Positions 25,956-39,259 of a DNA stretch of 64,000 nt are shown in pieces. The DNA is from Cherax quadricarinatus (lineage: Eukaryota; Arthropoda; Malacostraca; Decapoda; Parastacidae), in the NCBI RefSeq assembly GCF_038502225.1, contig NC_091357.1, forward strand, positions 10,316,639 through 10,380,638. Direction: 5' to 3'. Position 1 is the stretch's first letter. The number at the start of each line of letters is the position of its first letter. Below the pieces are notes generated by a model. It had not been told where the DNA came from and made no database searches. It saw only the letters and a list, made by a program, of their open reading frames with translations. The position numbers were made by a program, and so were the translations under genes.

Positions 25956-27903
25956 GGGTAACAGGAATAATGAAAAAGCCAGGATGAGCCCATGGTTTAC
26001 CCAAAGGTGCAGGGAGGCAAAAACCAAGTGTGCTAGGGAATGGAAGAAATATAGAAGGCAAAGGACCCAGGAGAATAAGGAGACCAGTCGTAGAGCCAGA
26101 AACGAATATGCACAGATAAGAAGGGAGGCCCAAAGACAATATGAAAATGACATAGCAGCGAAAGCCAAATCTGACCCAAAACTGTTGTACAGCCACATCA
26201 GGAGGAAAACAACAGTCAAGGACCAGGTAATCAGGCTAAGGAAGGAAGGAGGAGAGTCAACAAGAAATGACCGTGAAGTATGTGAAGAACTCAACAAGAG
26301 ATTCAAAGAAGTGTTCACAGAGGAAACAGAAAGGACTCCAGAAAGACGGAGAGGTGGGGCACACCACCAAGTGCTGGACACAGTGCACACCACCGAGGAA
26401 GAAGTGAAGAGGCTTCTGAGTGAGCTAGATACCTCAAAGGCAATGGGGCCAAATAACATCTCCCCATGGGTATTGAGAGAGGGAGCAGAGGTGCTATGTG
26501 TACCCCTAACAACAATATTCAATACATCTATCGAAACAGGGAGATTGCCTGAGGCATGGAAGACAGCAAATGTAGTCCCAATCTTTAAAAAAGGAGACAG
26601 ACATGAAGCATTAAACTACAGACCAGTGTCACTGACATGTATAGTATGCAAAATCATGGAGAAGATTATCAGAAGAGTGGTGGAACACCTAGAAAGGAAC
26701 GATCTCATCAACAGCAGCCAACATGGTTTCATGGACGGGAAATCATGTGTCACAAACCTACTGGAGTTCTATGACATGGTGACAGCAGTAAGACAAGAGA
26801 GAGAGGGGTGGGTGGATTGCATTTTCTTGGACTGTAAGAAGACGTTTGACACAGTTCCACACAAGAGATTGGTGCAAAAACTGGAGGACCAAGCAGGGAT
26901 AACAGGGAAGGCACTACAATGGATCAGGGAATACTTGTCAGGAAGACAGCAGCGAGTCATGGTACGTGGCGAGGTGTCAGAGTGGGCACCTGTGACCAGC
27001 GGGGTCCCGCAGGGGTCAGTCCTAGGACCAGTGCTGTTTCTGGTATTTGTGAACGACATGACGGAAGGAATAGACTCTGAGGTGTCCCTGTTTGCAGATG
27101 ACGTGAAGTTGATGAGAAGAATTCACTCGATCGAAGACCAGGCAGAACTACAAAGGGATCTGGACAGGCTGCAGACCTGGTCCAGCAATTGGCTCCTGGA
27201 GTTCAATCCCACCAAGTGCAAATTCATGAAGATTGGGGAAGGGCAAAGAAGACCGCAGACGGAGTACAGTCTAGGGGGCCAGAGACTACAAACCTCACTC
27301 AAGGAAAAAGATCTTGGGGTGAGTATAACACCAGGCACATCTCCTGAAGCGCACATCAACCAAATAACTGCTGCAGCATATGGGCGCCTGGCAAACCTCA
27401 GAACAGTATTCCGACATCTTAATAAGGAATCATTCAGGACCCTGTACACCGTGTACGTTAGGCCCATATTGGAGTATGCGGCACCAGTTTGGAACCCACA
27501 CCTAGCCAAGCACGTGAAGAAACTAGAGAAAGTGCAAAGGTTTGCAACAAGACTAGTCCCAGAGCTAAGAGGTATGTCCTACGAGGAGAGGTTAAGGGAA
27601 ATCAACCTGACGACACTGGAGGACAGGAGAGATAGGGGGGACATGATAACGACATACAAAATACTGAGAGGAATTGACAAGGTGGACAAAGACAGGATGT
27701 TCCAGAGATTGGACACAGTAACAAGGGGACACAGTTGGAAGCTGAAGACACAGATGAATCACAGGGATGTTAGGAAGTATTTCTTCAGCCACAGAGTAGT
27801 CAGTAAGTGGAATAGTTTGGGAAGCGATGTAGTGGAGGCAGGATCCATACATAGCTTTAAGCAGAGGTATGATAAAGCTCACGGCTCAGGGAGAGTGACC
27901 TAG
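25954..27903 (+). CDS. LINE reverse transcriptase (CR1/L2/Jockey-like), 5'-truncated
   Basis: 649 codons without stop or frameshift, ending at TAG 27901-27903. The open frame runs back through the (CA)n as His-Thr repeats, but recognisable protein starts at KGNRNNEKARM. The first internal Met is at 25984. Domain order: a basic linker (PWFTQRCREAKTKC), then reverse transcriptase with YRPVSLT at 26617-26637, motif A FLDCKKTFD (catalytic Asp at 26830-26832), the GVPQGSVLGP block from 27001, and motif C FADD at 27091-27102. A C-terminal region follows with KVQRFATRLVPE and FFSHRVVSKWNSLGSDVVEA, typical of the CR1/L2/Jockey group. The apurinic-like endonuclease expected upstream is absent, so this copy cannot be autonomous. 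Motif A reads KKTFD where KKAFD or SKAFD is usual. The long intact frame suggests a recent insertion. Placement to a single clade needs a phylogeny. Confidence 0.92.
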
Positions 27904-27966
27904 TAGCGATCAGTGAAGAGGCGGGGCCAGGAGCTCGGACTCGACCCCCGCAACCTCAACTAGGTG

Positions 27967-27970
<4 letters not shown>
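25954..27970 (+). mobile_element. Non-LTR retrotransposon copy inserted in (CA)n
   Basis: Spans the RT frame plus a 3' UTR of about 67 bp that ends AACTAGGTGAGTAC and passes into (CA)n. There is no poly(A) tail. Related 3' fragments lie at 6405-6515 (minus), 28405-28640 and 39871-40050. Confidence 0.88.
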
Positions 27971-28404
<434 letters not shown>

Positions 28405-28640
28405 AAAGCCTCAGTTGAATCACGGATGTCAGGAAGTATTTCTTCAGCTTTGGGGTGATCAAGAAGTGGATCGATCTTAAAACTGTGTGAATTCATACAC
28501 AGTTTTAAGAATAAGTATGACAGGGCCCACGAAGCTGGGAGGGAGTAAACCCAACAAGTGGCAAGGGGCAGGGCCAGGAACTGAGGCTCGACCCCAGCAG
28601 CCACAAACAATTGAGTACAAATAGGTAGGTTCACATGTAT
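28405..28640 (+). mobile_element. Diverged LINE 3' fragment
   Basis: GGAAGTATTTCTTCAGC, GGTGATCAAGAAGTGGATCG and GGGCAGGGCCAGGAACT align in order with the LINE C-terminus and 3' UTR at 27771-27970. Many substitutions mark it as an older or different subfamily. It contains a perfect 13-bp inverted repeat (28476-28488/28497-28509) not found in the other copies. Its 3' end (TTGAGTACAAATAGG) is followed by degenerate CATA repeats instead of clean CA. Confidence 0.8.
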
Positions 28641-28855
28641 ACATACGAACATACACACTACACACACATATATACATAAACGTAAATAATACATACATAC
28701 ATACAAATGCACATATGTCATTACTCTCCCAAAATTAAAATTCTAGGCTTGCCTCATTTTCCGCTAATGACCCAAAATGCTCACTACTAATGACGCGTCA
28801 GGCTAATGCAATTTTCATGTCTGGTTTATAACATTAATATGCTAGATAATTAACC
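28641..28855. other. Spacer, nothing recognised
   Basis: Short CATA repeats at 28630-28715, then unique AT-rich sequence. Confidence 0.4.
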
Positions 28856-31800
28856 TTTATTCAGTGTTGGTATGATGGATCATTCAGTGCTGGTATTAGT
28901 GTAGAATTATGGATCATTCAGTGCTGGTATTAGTGTAGAATGATGGATCATTCAGTGCTGGTATTAGTGTAGAATGATGGATCATTCAGTGCTGGTATTA
29001 GTGTAGAGTGATGGATCATTCAGTGTTGGTATTAGTGTAGAATGATGGATCATTCAGTGTTGGTATTAGTGTAGAATGATGGATCATTCAGTGCTGGTAT
29101 TAGTGTAGAATGATGGATCATTCAGTGCTGGTATTAGTGTAGAATGATGGATCATTCAGTGCTGGTATTAGTGTAGAATGATGGATCATTCAGTGCTGGT
29201 ATTAGTGTAGAATGATGGATCATTCAGTGCTGGTATTAGTGTAGAATGATGGATCACTCAGTGCTGGTATTAGTGTAGAATGATGGATCATTCAGTGCTG
29301 GTATTAGTGTAGAATGATGGATCATTCAGTGCTGGTATTAGTGTAGAATGATGGATCATTCAGTGCTGGTATTAGTGTAGAATGATGGATCATTCAGTGC
29401 TGGTATTAGTGTAGAATGATGGATCATTCAGTGCTGGTATTAGTGTAGAATGATGGATCATTCAGGGCTGGTATTAGTGTAGAGTGATGAATCATTCAGT
29501 GCTGGTATTAGTGTAGAATGATGGATCATTCAGTGCTGGTATTAGTGTAGAATGATGGATCATTCAGTGCTGGTATTAGTGTAGAATGATGGATCATTCA
29601 GTGCTTCTGTTAGTGTAGAATGATGGATCATTCAATGCTGGTATTAGTGTAGAATGATGGATCATTCAATGCTGGTATTAGTGTAGAATGATGGATCATT
29701 CAGTGTTGGTATTAGTGTAGAGTGATGAATCATTCAGTGCTGGTATTAGTGTAGAATGATGGATCATTCAGTGCTGGTATTAGTGTAGAGTGATGAATCA
29801 TTCAGTGCTGGTATTAGTGTAGAATGATGGATCATTCAGTGCTGGTATTAGTGTAGAATGATGGATCATTCAATGCTGGTATTAGTGTAGAATGATGGAT
29901 CATTCAGTGCTTGTATTAGTGTAGGATGATGGATCATTCAGTGCTGGTATTAGTGTAGAATGATGGATCATTCAGTGCTGGTATTAGTGTAGAATGATGG
30001 ATCATTCAGTGCTGGTATTAGTGTAGAGTGATGAATCATTCAGTGCTGGTATTAGTGTAGAATGATGGATCATTCAGTGCTGGTATTAGTGTAGAATGAT
30101 GGATCATTCAATGCTGGTATTAGTGTAGAATGATGGATCATTCAGTGCTTGTATTAGTGTAGAATGATGGATCATTCAGTGCTGGTATTAGTGTAGAATG
30201 ATGGATCATTCAGTGCTGGTATTAGTGTAGAATGATGGATCATTCAGTGCTGATATTAGTGTAGAATGATGGATCATTCAGTGCTGGTATTAGTGTAGAA
30301 TGATGGATCATTCAGTGCTGGTATTAGTGTAGAATGATGGATCATTCAGTGCTGGTATTAGTGTAGAATGATGGATCATTCAGTGCTGGTATTAGTGTAG
30401 AATGATGGATCATTCAGTGCTGGTATTAGTGTAGAATGATGGATCACTCAGTGCTTCTATTAGTGTAGAATGATGGATCATTCAATGCTGGTATTAGTGT
30501 AGAATGATGGATCATTCAATGCTGGTATTAGTGTAGAATGATGGATCATTCAGTGCTTGTATTAGTGTAGAATGATGGATTATTCAATGTTGGTATTAGT
30601 GTAGAATGATGGATCATTCAGTGCTGGTATTAGTGTGGAATGATGGATCATTCAGTGCTGGTATTAGTGTAGAATGATGGATCATTCAGTGCTGGTATTA
30701 GTGTAGAATGATGGATCATTCAGTGCTGGTATTAGTGTAGAATGATGGATCATTCAGTGCTGGTATTAGTGTAGAATGATGGATCATTCAGTGCTGGTAT
30801 TAGTGTAGAATGATGGATCATTCAGTGCTGGTATTAGTGTAGAATGATGGATCATTCAGTGCTGGTATTAGTGTAGAATGATGGATCATTCAGTGCTGGT
30901 ATTAGTGTAGAATGATGGATCATTCAGTGCTGGTATTAGTGTAGAATGATGGATCATTCAGTGCTGGTATTAGTGTAGAATGATGGATCATTCAGTGCTG
31001 GTATTAGTGTAGAATGATGGATCATTCAGTGCTGGTATTAGTGTAGAATGATGGATCATTCAGTGCTGGTATTAGTGTAGAATGATGGATCATTCAGTGC
31101 TGGTATTAGTGTAGAATGATGGATCATTCAGGGCTGGTATTAGTGTAGAGTGATGAATCATTCAGTGCTGGTATTAGTGTAGAATGATGGATCATTCAGT
31201 GCTGGTATTAGTGTAGAATGATGGATCATTCAGTGCTGGTATTAGTGTAGAATGATGGATCATTCAGTGCTTCTGTTAGTGTAGAATGATGGATCATTCA
31301 ATGCTGGTATTAGTGTAGAATGATGGATCATTCAATGCTGGTATTAGTGTAGAATGATGGATCATTCAGTGTTGGTATTAGTGTAGAGTGATGAATCATT
31401 CAGTGCTGGTATTAGTGTAGAATGATGGATCATTCAGTGCTGGTATTAGTGTAGAGTGATGAATCATTCAGTGCTGGTATTAGTGTAGAATGATGGATCA
31501 TTCAGTGCTGGTATTAGTGTAGAATGATGGATCATTCAATGCTGGTATTAGTGTAGAATGATGGATCATTCAGTGCTTGTATTAGTGTAGAATGATGGAT
31601 CATTCAGTGCTGGTATTAGTGTAGAATGATGGATCATTCAGTGCTGGTATTAGTGTAGAATGATGGATCATTCAGTGCTGGTATTAGTGTAGAGTGATGA
31701 ATCATTCAGTGCTGGTATTAGTGTAGAATGATGGATCATTCAGTGCTGGTATTAGTGTAGAATGATGGATCATTCAATGCTGGTATTAGTGTAGAATGAT

Positions 31801-32618
31801 GGATCATTCAGTGCTTGTATTAGTGTAGAATGATGGATCATTCAGTGCTGGTATTAGTGTAGAATGATGGATCATTCAGTGCTGGTATTAGTGTAGAATG
31901 ATGGATCATTCAGTGCTGATATTAGTGTAGAATGATGGATCATTCAGTGCTGGTATTAGTGTAGAATGATGGATCATTCAGTGCTGGTATTAGTGTAGAA
32001 TGATGGATCATTCAGTGCTGGTATTAGTGTAGAATGATGGATCATTCAGTGCTGGTATTAGTGTAGAATGATGGATCATTCAGTGCTGGTATTAGTGTAG
32101 AATGATGGATCACTCAGTGCTTCTATTAGTGTAGAATGATGGATCATTCAATGCTGGTATTAGTGTAGAATGATGGATCATTCAATGCTGGTATTAGTGT
32201 AGAATGATGGATCATTCAGTGCTTGTATTAGTGTAGAATGATGGATTATTCAATGTTGGTATTAGTGTAGAATGATGGATCATTCAGTGCTGGTATTAGT
32301 GTGGAATGATGGATCATTCAGTGCTGGTATTAGTGTAGAATGATGGATCATTCAGTGCTGGTATTAGTGTAGAATGATGGATCATTCAGTGCTGGTATTA
32401 GTGTAGAATGATGGATCATTCAGTGCTGGTATTAGTGTAGAATGATGGATCATTCAGTGCTGGTATTAGTGTAGAATGATGGATCATTCAGTGCTGGTAT
32501 TAGTGTAGAATGATGGATCATTCAGTGCTGGTATTAGTGTAGAATGATGGATCATTCAGTGCTGGTATTAGTGTAGAATGATGGATCATTCAGTGCTGGT
32601 ATGAGTATAGAATGATGA
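28856..32618. repeat. 34-bp satellite B (about 110 units) with higher-order duplication
   Basis: Unit ATTAGTGTAGAATGATGGAT plus CATTCAGTGCTGGT, contiguous. Each unit carries the dyad AATGAT-GG-ATCATT. Rare variants recur exactly 1,666 bp (49 units) apart: TTCAGGGCTG at 29461 and 31127, GTGCTTCTGT at 29601 and 31267, GTGCTTCTAT at 30451 and 32117, TAGTGTGGAA at 30631 and 32297. A block from at least 29461 to about 30950 is therefore tandemly duplicated with few differences. The sequence is unrelated to satellite A despite the equal period. Confidence 0.97.
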
Positions 32619-32924
32619 ACATCGTTGTGTTTCACACTTCTCTATTCCCTGTATGAATCTTAGTCGTTGTTGTGTCTCTGTAGATGCCTTCCTTTCTCAT
32701 TACAGTGTTAAATGTTGTAAACTTCAGAACACTCGTGACGACCTGATCTTTACCTCCTCCTCTCCCACCTCTTCACCTTTCCTATATTTTCATTGCCTTT
32801 CCTGTCTTCTGCTTAGGTGTGTTCTGTCCTATTTGGATTTTCTGCCACAGGGGATTTTCTTCTACCCCTGTGGGTCATTACCTCTCCTGCAGTCCTCTGT
32901 TCTGCTGTTACGGACTACCTCCAC
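32619..32924. other. Spacer, nothing recognised
   Basis: Pyrimidine-leaning unique sequence. The long frames beginning here continue into the repeat and are not supported. Confidence 0.45.
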
Positions 32925-34918
32925 TGCTACTACTGTTGTTTACCACTGTTACTGCTGTTGTTTACCACTGCTACTGCTGCTGTTTACCACTGCTACTGCT
33001 GCTGTTTACCACTGCTACTGCTGCTGTTTACCACTGTTACTGCTGCTGTTTACCACTGCTACTGCTGCTGTTTACCACTGTTACTACTGTTGCTTACCAC
33101 TGTTACTGCTGCTGTTTACCACTGCTACTGCTGCTGTTTACCACTGCTACTACTGTTGTTTACCACTGTTACTGCTGCTGTTTACCACTGTTACTGCTGC
33201 TGTTTACCACTGTTACTGCTACTGTTTACCACTGTTACTGCTGCTGTTTACCACTGTTACTGCTGCTGTTTACCACTGTTACTGCTGCTGCTGTTTACCG
33301 CTGCTACTTCTGCAGTTTACCACTGTTACTGCTGCTGTTTACCACTGCTACTACTGCTGTTTACCACTGCTACTACTGTTGTTTACCACTGTTACTGCTG
33401 CTGTTTACCACTGCTACTACTGTTGTTTACCACTGCTACTGCTGCTGTTTATCACTGTTACTGCTGCTGTTTACCACTGCTACTGCTGCTGTTTACCACT
33501 GCTACTGCTGCTGTTTACCACTGTTACTGCTGCTGTTTACCACTGTTACTGCTGCTGTTTACCACTGTTACTGCTACTGTTTACCACTCTTACTGCTGCT
33601 GTTTACCACTGTTACTGCTGCTGTTTACCACTGTTACTGCTGCTGTTTACCGCTGCTACTTCTGCTGTTTACCACTGTTACTGCTGCAGTTTACCACTGC
33701 TACTACTGCTGTTTACCACTGCTACTACTGTTGTTTACCACTGTTACTGCTGCTGTTTACCACTGCTACTACTGTTGTTTACCGCTGCTGATACTGTGGT
33801 TTACCACTGTTACTGCTGCTGTTTACCACTGCTACTACTGCTGCTGTTTACCACTGCTACTACTGCTGTTTACCACTGCTACTTCTGCTGTTTACCACTG
33901 CTACTGCTGCTGTTTACCACTGCTACTGCTGCTGTTTACCACTGCTACTGCTGCTGTTTACCACTGCTACTGCTGCTGTTTACCACTGCTACTGCTGCTG
34001 TTTACCACTGCTACTGCTGCTGTTTACCACTGCTACTGCTGCTGTTTACCACTGCTACTGCTGCTGTTTACCACTGCTACTGCTGCTGTTTACCACTGCT
34101 ACTGCTGCTGTTTACCACTGCTACTGCTGCTGTTTACCACTGCTACTGCTGCTGTTTACCACTGCTACTGCTGCTGTTTACCACTGCTACTACTGTTTAC
34201 CACTGCTACTGCTGCTGTTTACCACTGCTACTGCTGCTGTTTACCACTGCTACTACTGTTTACCACTGCTACTGCTGCTGTTTACCACTGCTACTGCTGC
34301 TGTTTACCACTGCTACTGCTGCTGTTTACCACTGCTACTGCTGCTGTTTACCACTGCTACTACTGTTTACCACTGCTACTGCTGCTGTTTACCACTGCTA
34401 CTGCTGCTGTTTACCACTGCTACTACTGTTTACCACTGCTACTGCTGCTGTTTACCACTGCTACTGCTGCTGTTTACCACTGCTACTACTGTTTACCACT
34501 GCTACTGCTGCTGTTTACCACTGCTACTGCTGCTGTTTACCACTGCTACTGCTGCTGTTTACCACTGCTACTGCTGCTGTTTACCACTGCTACTACTGTT
34601 TACCACTGCTACTGCTGCTGTTTACCACTGCTACTGCTGCTGTTTACCACTGCTACTACTGTTTACCACTGCTACTGCTGCTGTTTACCACTGCTACTGC
34701 TGCTGTTTACCACTGCTACTACTGCTGTTTACCACTGTTACTGCTGCTGTTTACCACTGTTACTGCTGCTGTTTACCACTGCTACTGCTGCTGTTTACCA
34801 CTGCTACTGCTGCTGTTTACCACTGCTACTGCTGCTGTTTACCACTGCTACTGCTGCTGTTTACCACTGCTACTGCTGCTGTTTACCACTGCTACTGCTG
34901 CTGTTTACCACTGCTACT
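32925..34918. repeat. 22-bp CTG-rich minisatellite
   Basis: About 90 units of GTTTACCACTGCTACTGCTG plus CT. Left units often have GTTAC for GCTAC; at 34.19-34.68 kb a 19-bp variant (TACTACTGTTTACC) recurs. Stop-free sequence in all forward frames gives Cys/Tyr/Leu frames of up to 792 codons that cycle through three translations of one unit, which is not protein-like. Confidence 0.96.
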
Positions 34919-35099
34919 ACTACTACTACAATATTACTATTCCTTCTTCCTCTTCTACCACTCCGTCACCCGCACCTTCTCGTATATATTCTGGCTTCAT
35001 TTCGCGCTTCTCTGTGCGATTAGTTAATTGACACAGTCAGACCGAAATGTCGTCATAAGTTTGTCTCCTATGTGCGGGTTATTTATGTTTGAATATAGT
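34919..35099. other. Spacer
   Basis: Short unique sequence between two repeat tracts; no gene. Confidence 0.4.
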
Positions 35100-35296
<197 letters not shown>

Positions 35297-36469
35297 CATC
35301 ACTTATTTATAGATTTATTTTTAGTCATTCAATTTGCTTATTACGTTATTATTTATTTTCTCTTCCATTTATATATCTCAATTGCAGAGCCAAAAGCAAT
35401 TGGCGGGAGAGAAAGTAATTAGGGTTAGTAAGGTTGATAAGAGCGGCAGCGAGGGTCCAGCTGATGAGTCAGGTATATCAGCCAATTACCCAATTATCTC
35501 TAATGGTGAGGTAGAGGCAGAGGAGGTGAGGCCTTATTGACGTATTTACTGAACAATATCACCTGGAATGCTTTGAGCATCTCCAGCCTGTAGGGGCCAT
35601 CCAATTAAGGTAACGTGTAGTGTGCTTGTGTGAGACCTGGAGGAGAGAGAGAGAGAGAGAGAGACTCGAGTCTGGAACATGTTCATACAGCATAATGACG
35701 TCAACGAATGAAATCGCTGGCCCACAGATGGCTTCAACTTTATCCTGTTCCATATTTGTATGTCTCTCTTATGTAAGCAACAGCTCTTAGCTTGTAAATA
35801 AAGTTAGAAACCTTAACCTAGTCTTGTTAACCCCTGTATAAAAAAACAGACAGATTAAAATCGTTCAGTTTTCACGTTCTTAAACTATGGTTTCTTCTTA
35901 CAGTCGTACAAAATCTCACATGAAGACTGTGAGGCAAGTGATGCAGGTAGAAATAAATTAAGAAGAGAGATGATTATAGCATTAGGTTTCCACTTGCCTT
36001 GTGAGATGCTGAAACTCAATCATATGTTCGAGTTATTACAGTTTTTACAAGGAATTTCATATACATAAAACTATAATAATTGAGAAGCACTACAGTAGGT
36101 CTACTGGCCCATACACGCAGGTACTTCTTGGGCCATGTGATTTTGGTTTCCCAAATCACATGCTTCTTTTGCTCGGCTCCAAAGTTTGAACACTGGTACA
36201 CTTAACTTAGCGGAAGGTTCAAACTTGTTTTTAGCTGTTTATGTACCACATTTATATTGAAACTGATTAAACTGAAATATTCGTTTCTGTGCAATAACAT
36301 TTGTCAAAACTATTCTTAAAGGTGTACCAAACTCAAAGATTTAATAACCTTGCTGACTCAAGCTCTTCAAATTCCATTTAAATTCAACTCTTCTCGCTCT
36401 TGTACCTCTCAAACCTATTTTTAAACCTACGTAACAAACAATGATATCTCGTGTTTTTTTTTGTTAAGT
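35297..36469. other. No gene; one dispersed-repeat fragment
   Basis: The only recognisable pieces are a short (GA)n at 35643-35664 and, at 36085-36125, a copy of the CACTACAGTAGGTCTACTGG repeat also found four times at 9.6-10.4 kb. A 10-bp hairpin (CATGTGATTT/AAATCACATG) follows at 36132-36161. No coding sequence is supported. Confidence 0.5.
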
Positions 36470-36494
36470 CACTGGTTACACAAGTATGAAGTAG

Positions 36495-36590
36495 CCTCTG
36501 TGTGCGACTGAAAAAAGCCTGCTGTGCAGGCGATACGTTTAGGTAGTAGTGATATCCAAGCTTTGCACATGCGTCTTATCAACAATAGCA
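36495..36590 (+). mobile_element. Degenerate hammerhead-motif element
   Basis: CTGAAAA at 36508, stem II GCCTGC-TGT-GCAGGC (36517-36531) and GATACG in place of GAAACG, then a tail ending GCACATGCGTCTTATCAAC. Stem II is intact and differs compensatorily from the GTAGGC family, but both core boxes are mutated and one base is inserted. It is expected to be inactive. Confidence 0.55.
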
Positions 36591-37805
36591 GCACGGTTGA
36601 GACAACAACAGCACTACCACAAAAAACAGCAAGAGTAACAGCACGAGCAGTAACAGCACCAACAGCGTCAACAGCACCAGGGTGAAGACAAAAACTCCAG
36701 CAACAGCAACAACATAAAGAGCAGCAGGATTGAGGCAGCAGCGGCAGTAAGAGCAGCAGGGTTGAGGCAGCAGCGGCAGTAAGAGCAGCAGGGTTGAGGC
36801 AGCAGCGGTAGTAAGAGCAGCAGGGTTGAAGCAGCAGCAGCAGTAAGAGCAGCAGGGTTGAAGCAGCAGCAGCAGTAAGAGCAGCAGGGTTGAAGCAGCA
36901 GCAGTAAGAGCAGCAGGGTTGAAGCAGCAGCAGCAGTAAGAGCAGCAGGGTTGAAGCAGCAGCAGCAGTAAGAGCAGCAGGGTTGAAGCAGCAGCAGTAA
37001 GAGCAGCAGGGTTGAAGCAGCAGCAGTAAGAGCAGCAGGGTTGAAGCAGCAGCAGTAGTAAGAGCAGCAGGGTTGAAGCAGCAGCAGCAGTAAGAGCAGC
37101 AGGGTTGAAGCAGCAGCAGTAAGAGCAGCAGGGTTGAAGCAGCAGCAGCAGTAAGAGCAGCAGGGTTGAAGCAGCAGCAGCAGCAGTAAAAGCAGCAGGG
37201 TTGAAGCAGCAGCAGCAGCAGTAAGAGCAGCAGGGTTGAAGCAGCAGCAGCAGTAAGAGCAGCAGGGTTGAAGCAGCAGCAGCAGTAAGAGCAGCAGGGT
37301 TGAAGCAGCAGCGGTAGTAAGAGCAGCAGGGTTGAAGCAGCAGCAGCAGTAAGAGCAGCAGGGTTGAAGCAGCAGCAGCAGTAAGAGCAGCAGGGTTGAA
37401 GCAGCAGCAGCAGTAAGAGCAGCAGGGTTGAAGCAGCAGCAGCAGTAAGAGCAGCAGGGTTGAAGCAGCAGCAGCAGTAAGAGCAGCAGGGTTGAAGCAG
37501 CAGCAGTAGTAAGAGCAGCAGGGTTGAAGCAGCAGCAGTAGTAAGAGCAGCAGGGTTGAAGCAGCAGCAGTAGTAAGAGCAGCAGGGTTGAAGCAGTAAG
37601 AGCAGCAGGGTTAGTAAGAGCAGCAGGGTTGAAGCAGCAGCAGTAGTAAGAGCAGCAGGGTTGAAGCAGCAGCAGTAGTAAGAGCAGCAGGGTTGAAGCA
37701 GCAGCAGTAGTAAGAGCAGCAGGGTTGAAGCAGCAGCAGTAGTAAGAGCAGCAGGGTTGAAGCAGCAGCAGCAGTAAGAGCAGCAGGGTTGAAGCAGCAG
37801 CAGCT
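36591..37805. repeat. 32-bp CAG-rich minisatellite
   Basis: Units GGGTTGAAGCAGCAGCAGCA plus GTAAGAGCAGCA, 29 or 32 bp depending on CAG number. Units with AGTAGTAAG replace AGCAGTAAG at the right end. A 461-codon minus frame is pure repeat translation. Confidence 0.95.
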
Positions 37806-38319
37806 CATCAGTTACTGGTGCACCATAAAATATCACCAACTTTATTTTAACCACAATATTTGCGCGCGAAAAAGATTAGCGATATTTTCCAACGCCAAAG
37901 AAAAATAAAAGTAAACAAAACGCACTTGTACAAGTGTGAACATTGTGGTATGATAGTTGATCACTGGTATTACAGCTACTACTACTACTTCTAATACTAC
38001 TGCTACTACTACTGTTACCGTTATTCCTGTTATTTGTTACTAATGCTACTGCTGTTACTACTACGACTACTATTCCGATAACTCTTACTACTACTACAGG
38101 CTCTCTGTTCTTTCCGTTGCCTCTTTTGTGTTTGAAATTTTACCCTCTGCCGTCTGTCTCCCAGTACTTCACTGCTAGGTACTCCCACTGCACTTCAGAA
38201 TATCTCTCTTCCCAGCATAGTTTCCTCTTTTGAAATCTCCCTTATCTTGTCTCCCTTGTTTTTATTTCATCAGAGTACTCGGAACTCAGTGCTGTTTCTT
38301 TCATTGAGTGCTTTACCAA
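37806..38319. other. Spacer with short (ACT)n
   Basis: ACTACTACT-type triplets at 37975-38100. Otherwise nothing recognised. Confidence 0.45.
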
Positions 38320-38492
38320 CTTGGGAGGAGGTTCCTTGATGCTGGCGAGGGGCTCTTGATGTAAAAGAATTGCATTTGCCCCTCCATGCCTCGGATGGAA
38401 CTTAATTGCTTCCCATTCCTCGGGCGCTATATGATCTCTACGTGACTAGAGTTTCATCTTAAATACAACAGCTACAACAACAACAACATTAC

Positions 38493-38580
<88 letters not shown>
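38320..38580 (+). mobile_element. SINE-like element with (AAT)n tail
   Basis: GAGGTTCCTTGATGCTGGCG, CCTCGGGCGCTATATGATC and an (AAT)n tail (38487-38579). The order matches the elements at 45340 and, in reverse, at 19971. No B box is seen, so only the 3' module may be present. Confidence 0.7.
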
Positions 38581-38584
<4 letters not shown>

Positions 38585-38789
38585 GTGGGGTTACTGTCTG
38601 TTTTTCATACATTGGTCACTGCGAATTAAATCATTTTCTATCAAATCCTCTTTTACAAATCTTTGTAATCCCATGGGTGTATATACTTAAGACAGAACTG
38701 TTCAGAACACTAGACAGACAATCACTCTGCAAGAAAAAGCCAGTGAAACTAATCATCACAGTTCAATAAGCTAAGCAAATATGACTGAC
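38581..38789. other. Spacer, nothing recognised
   Basis: Unique sequence. Confidence 0.4.
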
Positions 38790-39160
38790 TGGCTGCCACA
38801 GTTAGCAGTGACCGCCAGTCAGTATGACTGGTAATTACTTCTTAGCCAGTCAGTATGACTTGTAGTGACTTCACAGTTAGTCAGTATGAGTGGTAATGAC
38901 TTCACAGTCAGTCAGTTGACTGGTTATGACTTCACAATCAGTCATTATGGCTGGTAATGACTTCACAGTCAGTCATATGACTGGTAATGACCTCACAATC
39001 AGCCATTATGACTGGTAATGACTTCACAGTCAGTCATTTGACTGGTAATGACCTCACAATCAGCCATTATGACTGGTAATGACTTCACAGTCAGTCATTT
39101 GACTGGTAATGACCTCACAATCAGCCATTATGACTGGTAATAACTTCACAGTCAGTCAAT
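38790..39160. repeat. ~32-bp minisatellite with palindromic core
   Basis: About 11 diverged units of CAGTCAGTCATTATGACTGG plus TAATGACTTCA. The centre of some units is a dyad, for example CAGTCATATGACTG at about 38970. CTTCACAGTCAGTC and CCTCACAATCAGCC types alternate as a dimer. Confidence 0.88.
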
Positions 39161-39259
39161 ACTGCTTTTTAAAAGACGTCCTGGATGCTCTTAAGAATAT
39201 TTAGTCTCCCAGAAATTATTTATCTCAGAAAATTTAGAAGTCGATTAAATCTTGTTCTC
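39161..39259. other. Spacer
   Basis: Nothing recognised. Confidence 0.3.

Noticed and set aside
28856..32618. CRISPR-like array
   Set aside because: Same reasons: direct abutment of 34-bp units and no unique spacers or cas genes.
32653..35031. 792- and 734-codon Cys/Tyr/Leu frames
   Set aside because: The same 22-bp unit read successively in three phases gives all of them, and they overlap in different frames.
36508..36540. Active hammerhead ribozyme
   Set aside because: CUGANGA and GAAA are both mutated and a base is inserted; only stem II survives.
36469..37854. 461-codon minus-strand frame
   Set aside because: Translation of the 32-bp CAG-rich array in rotating phase; no non-repeat domain.
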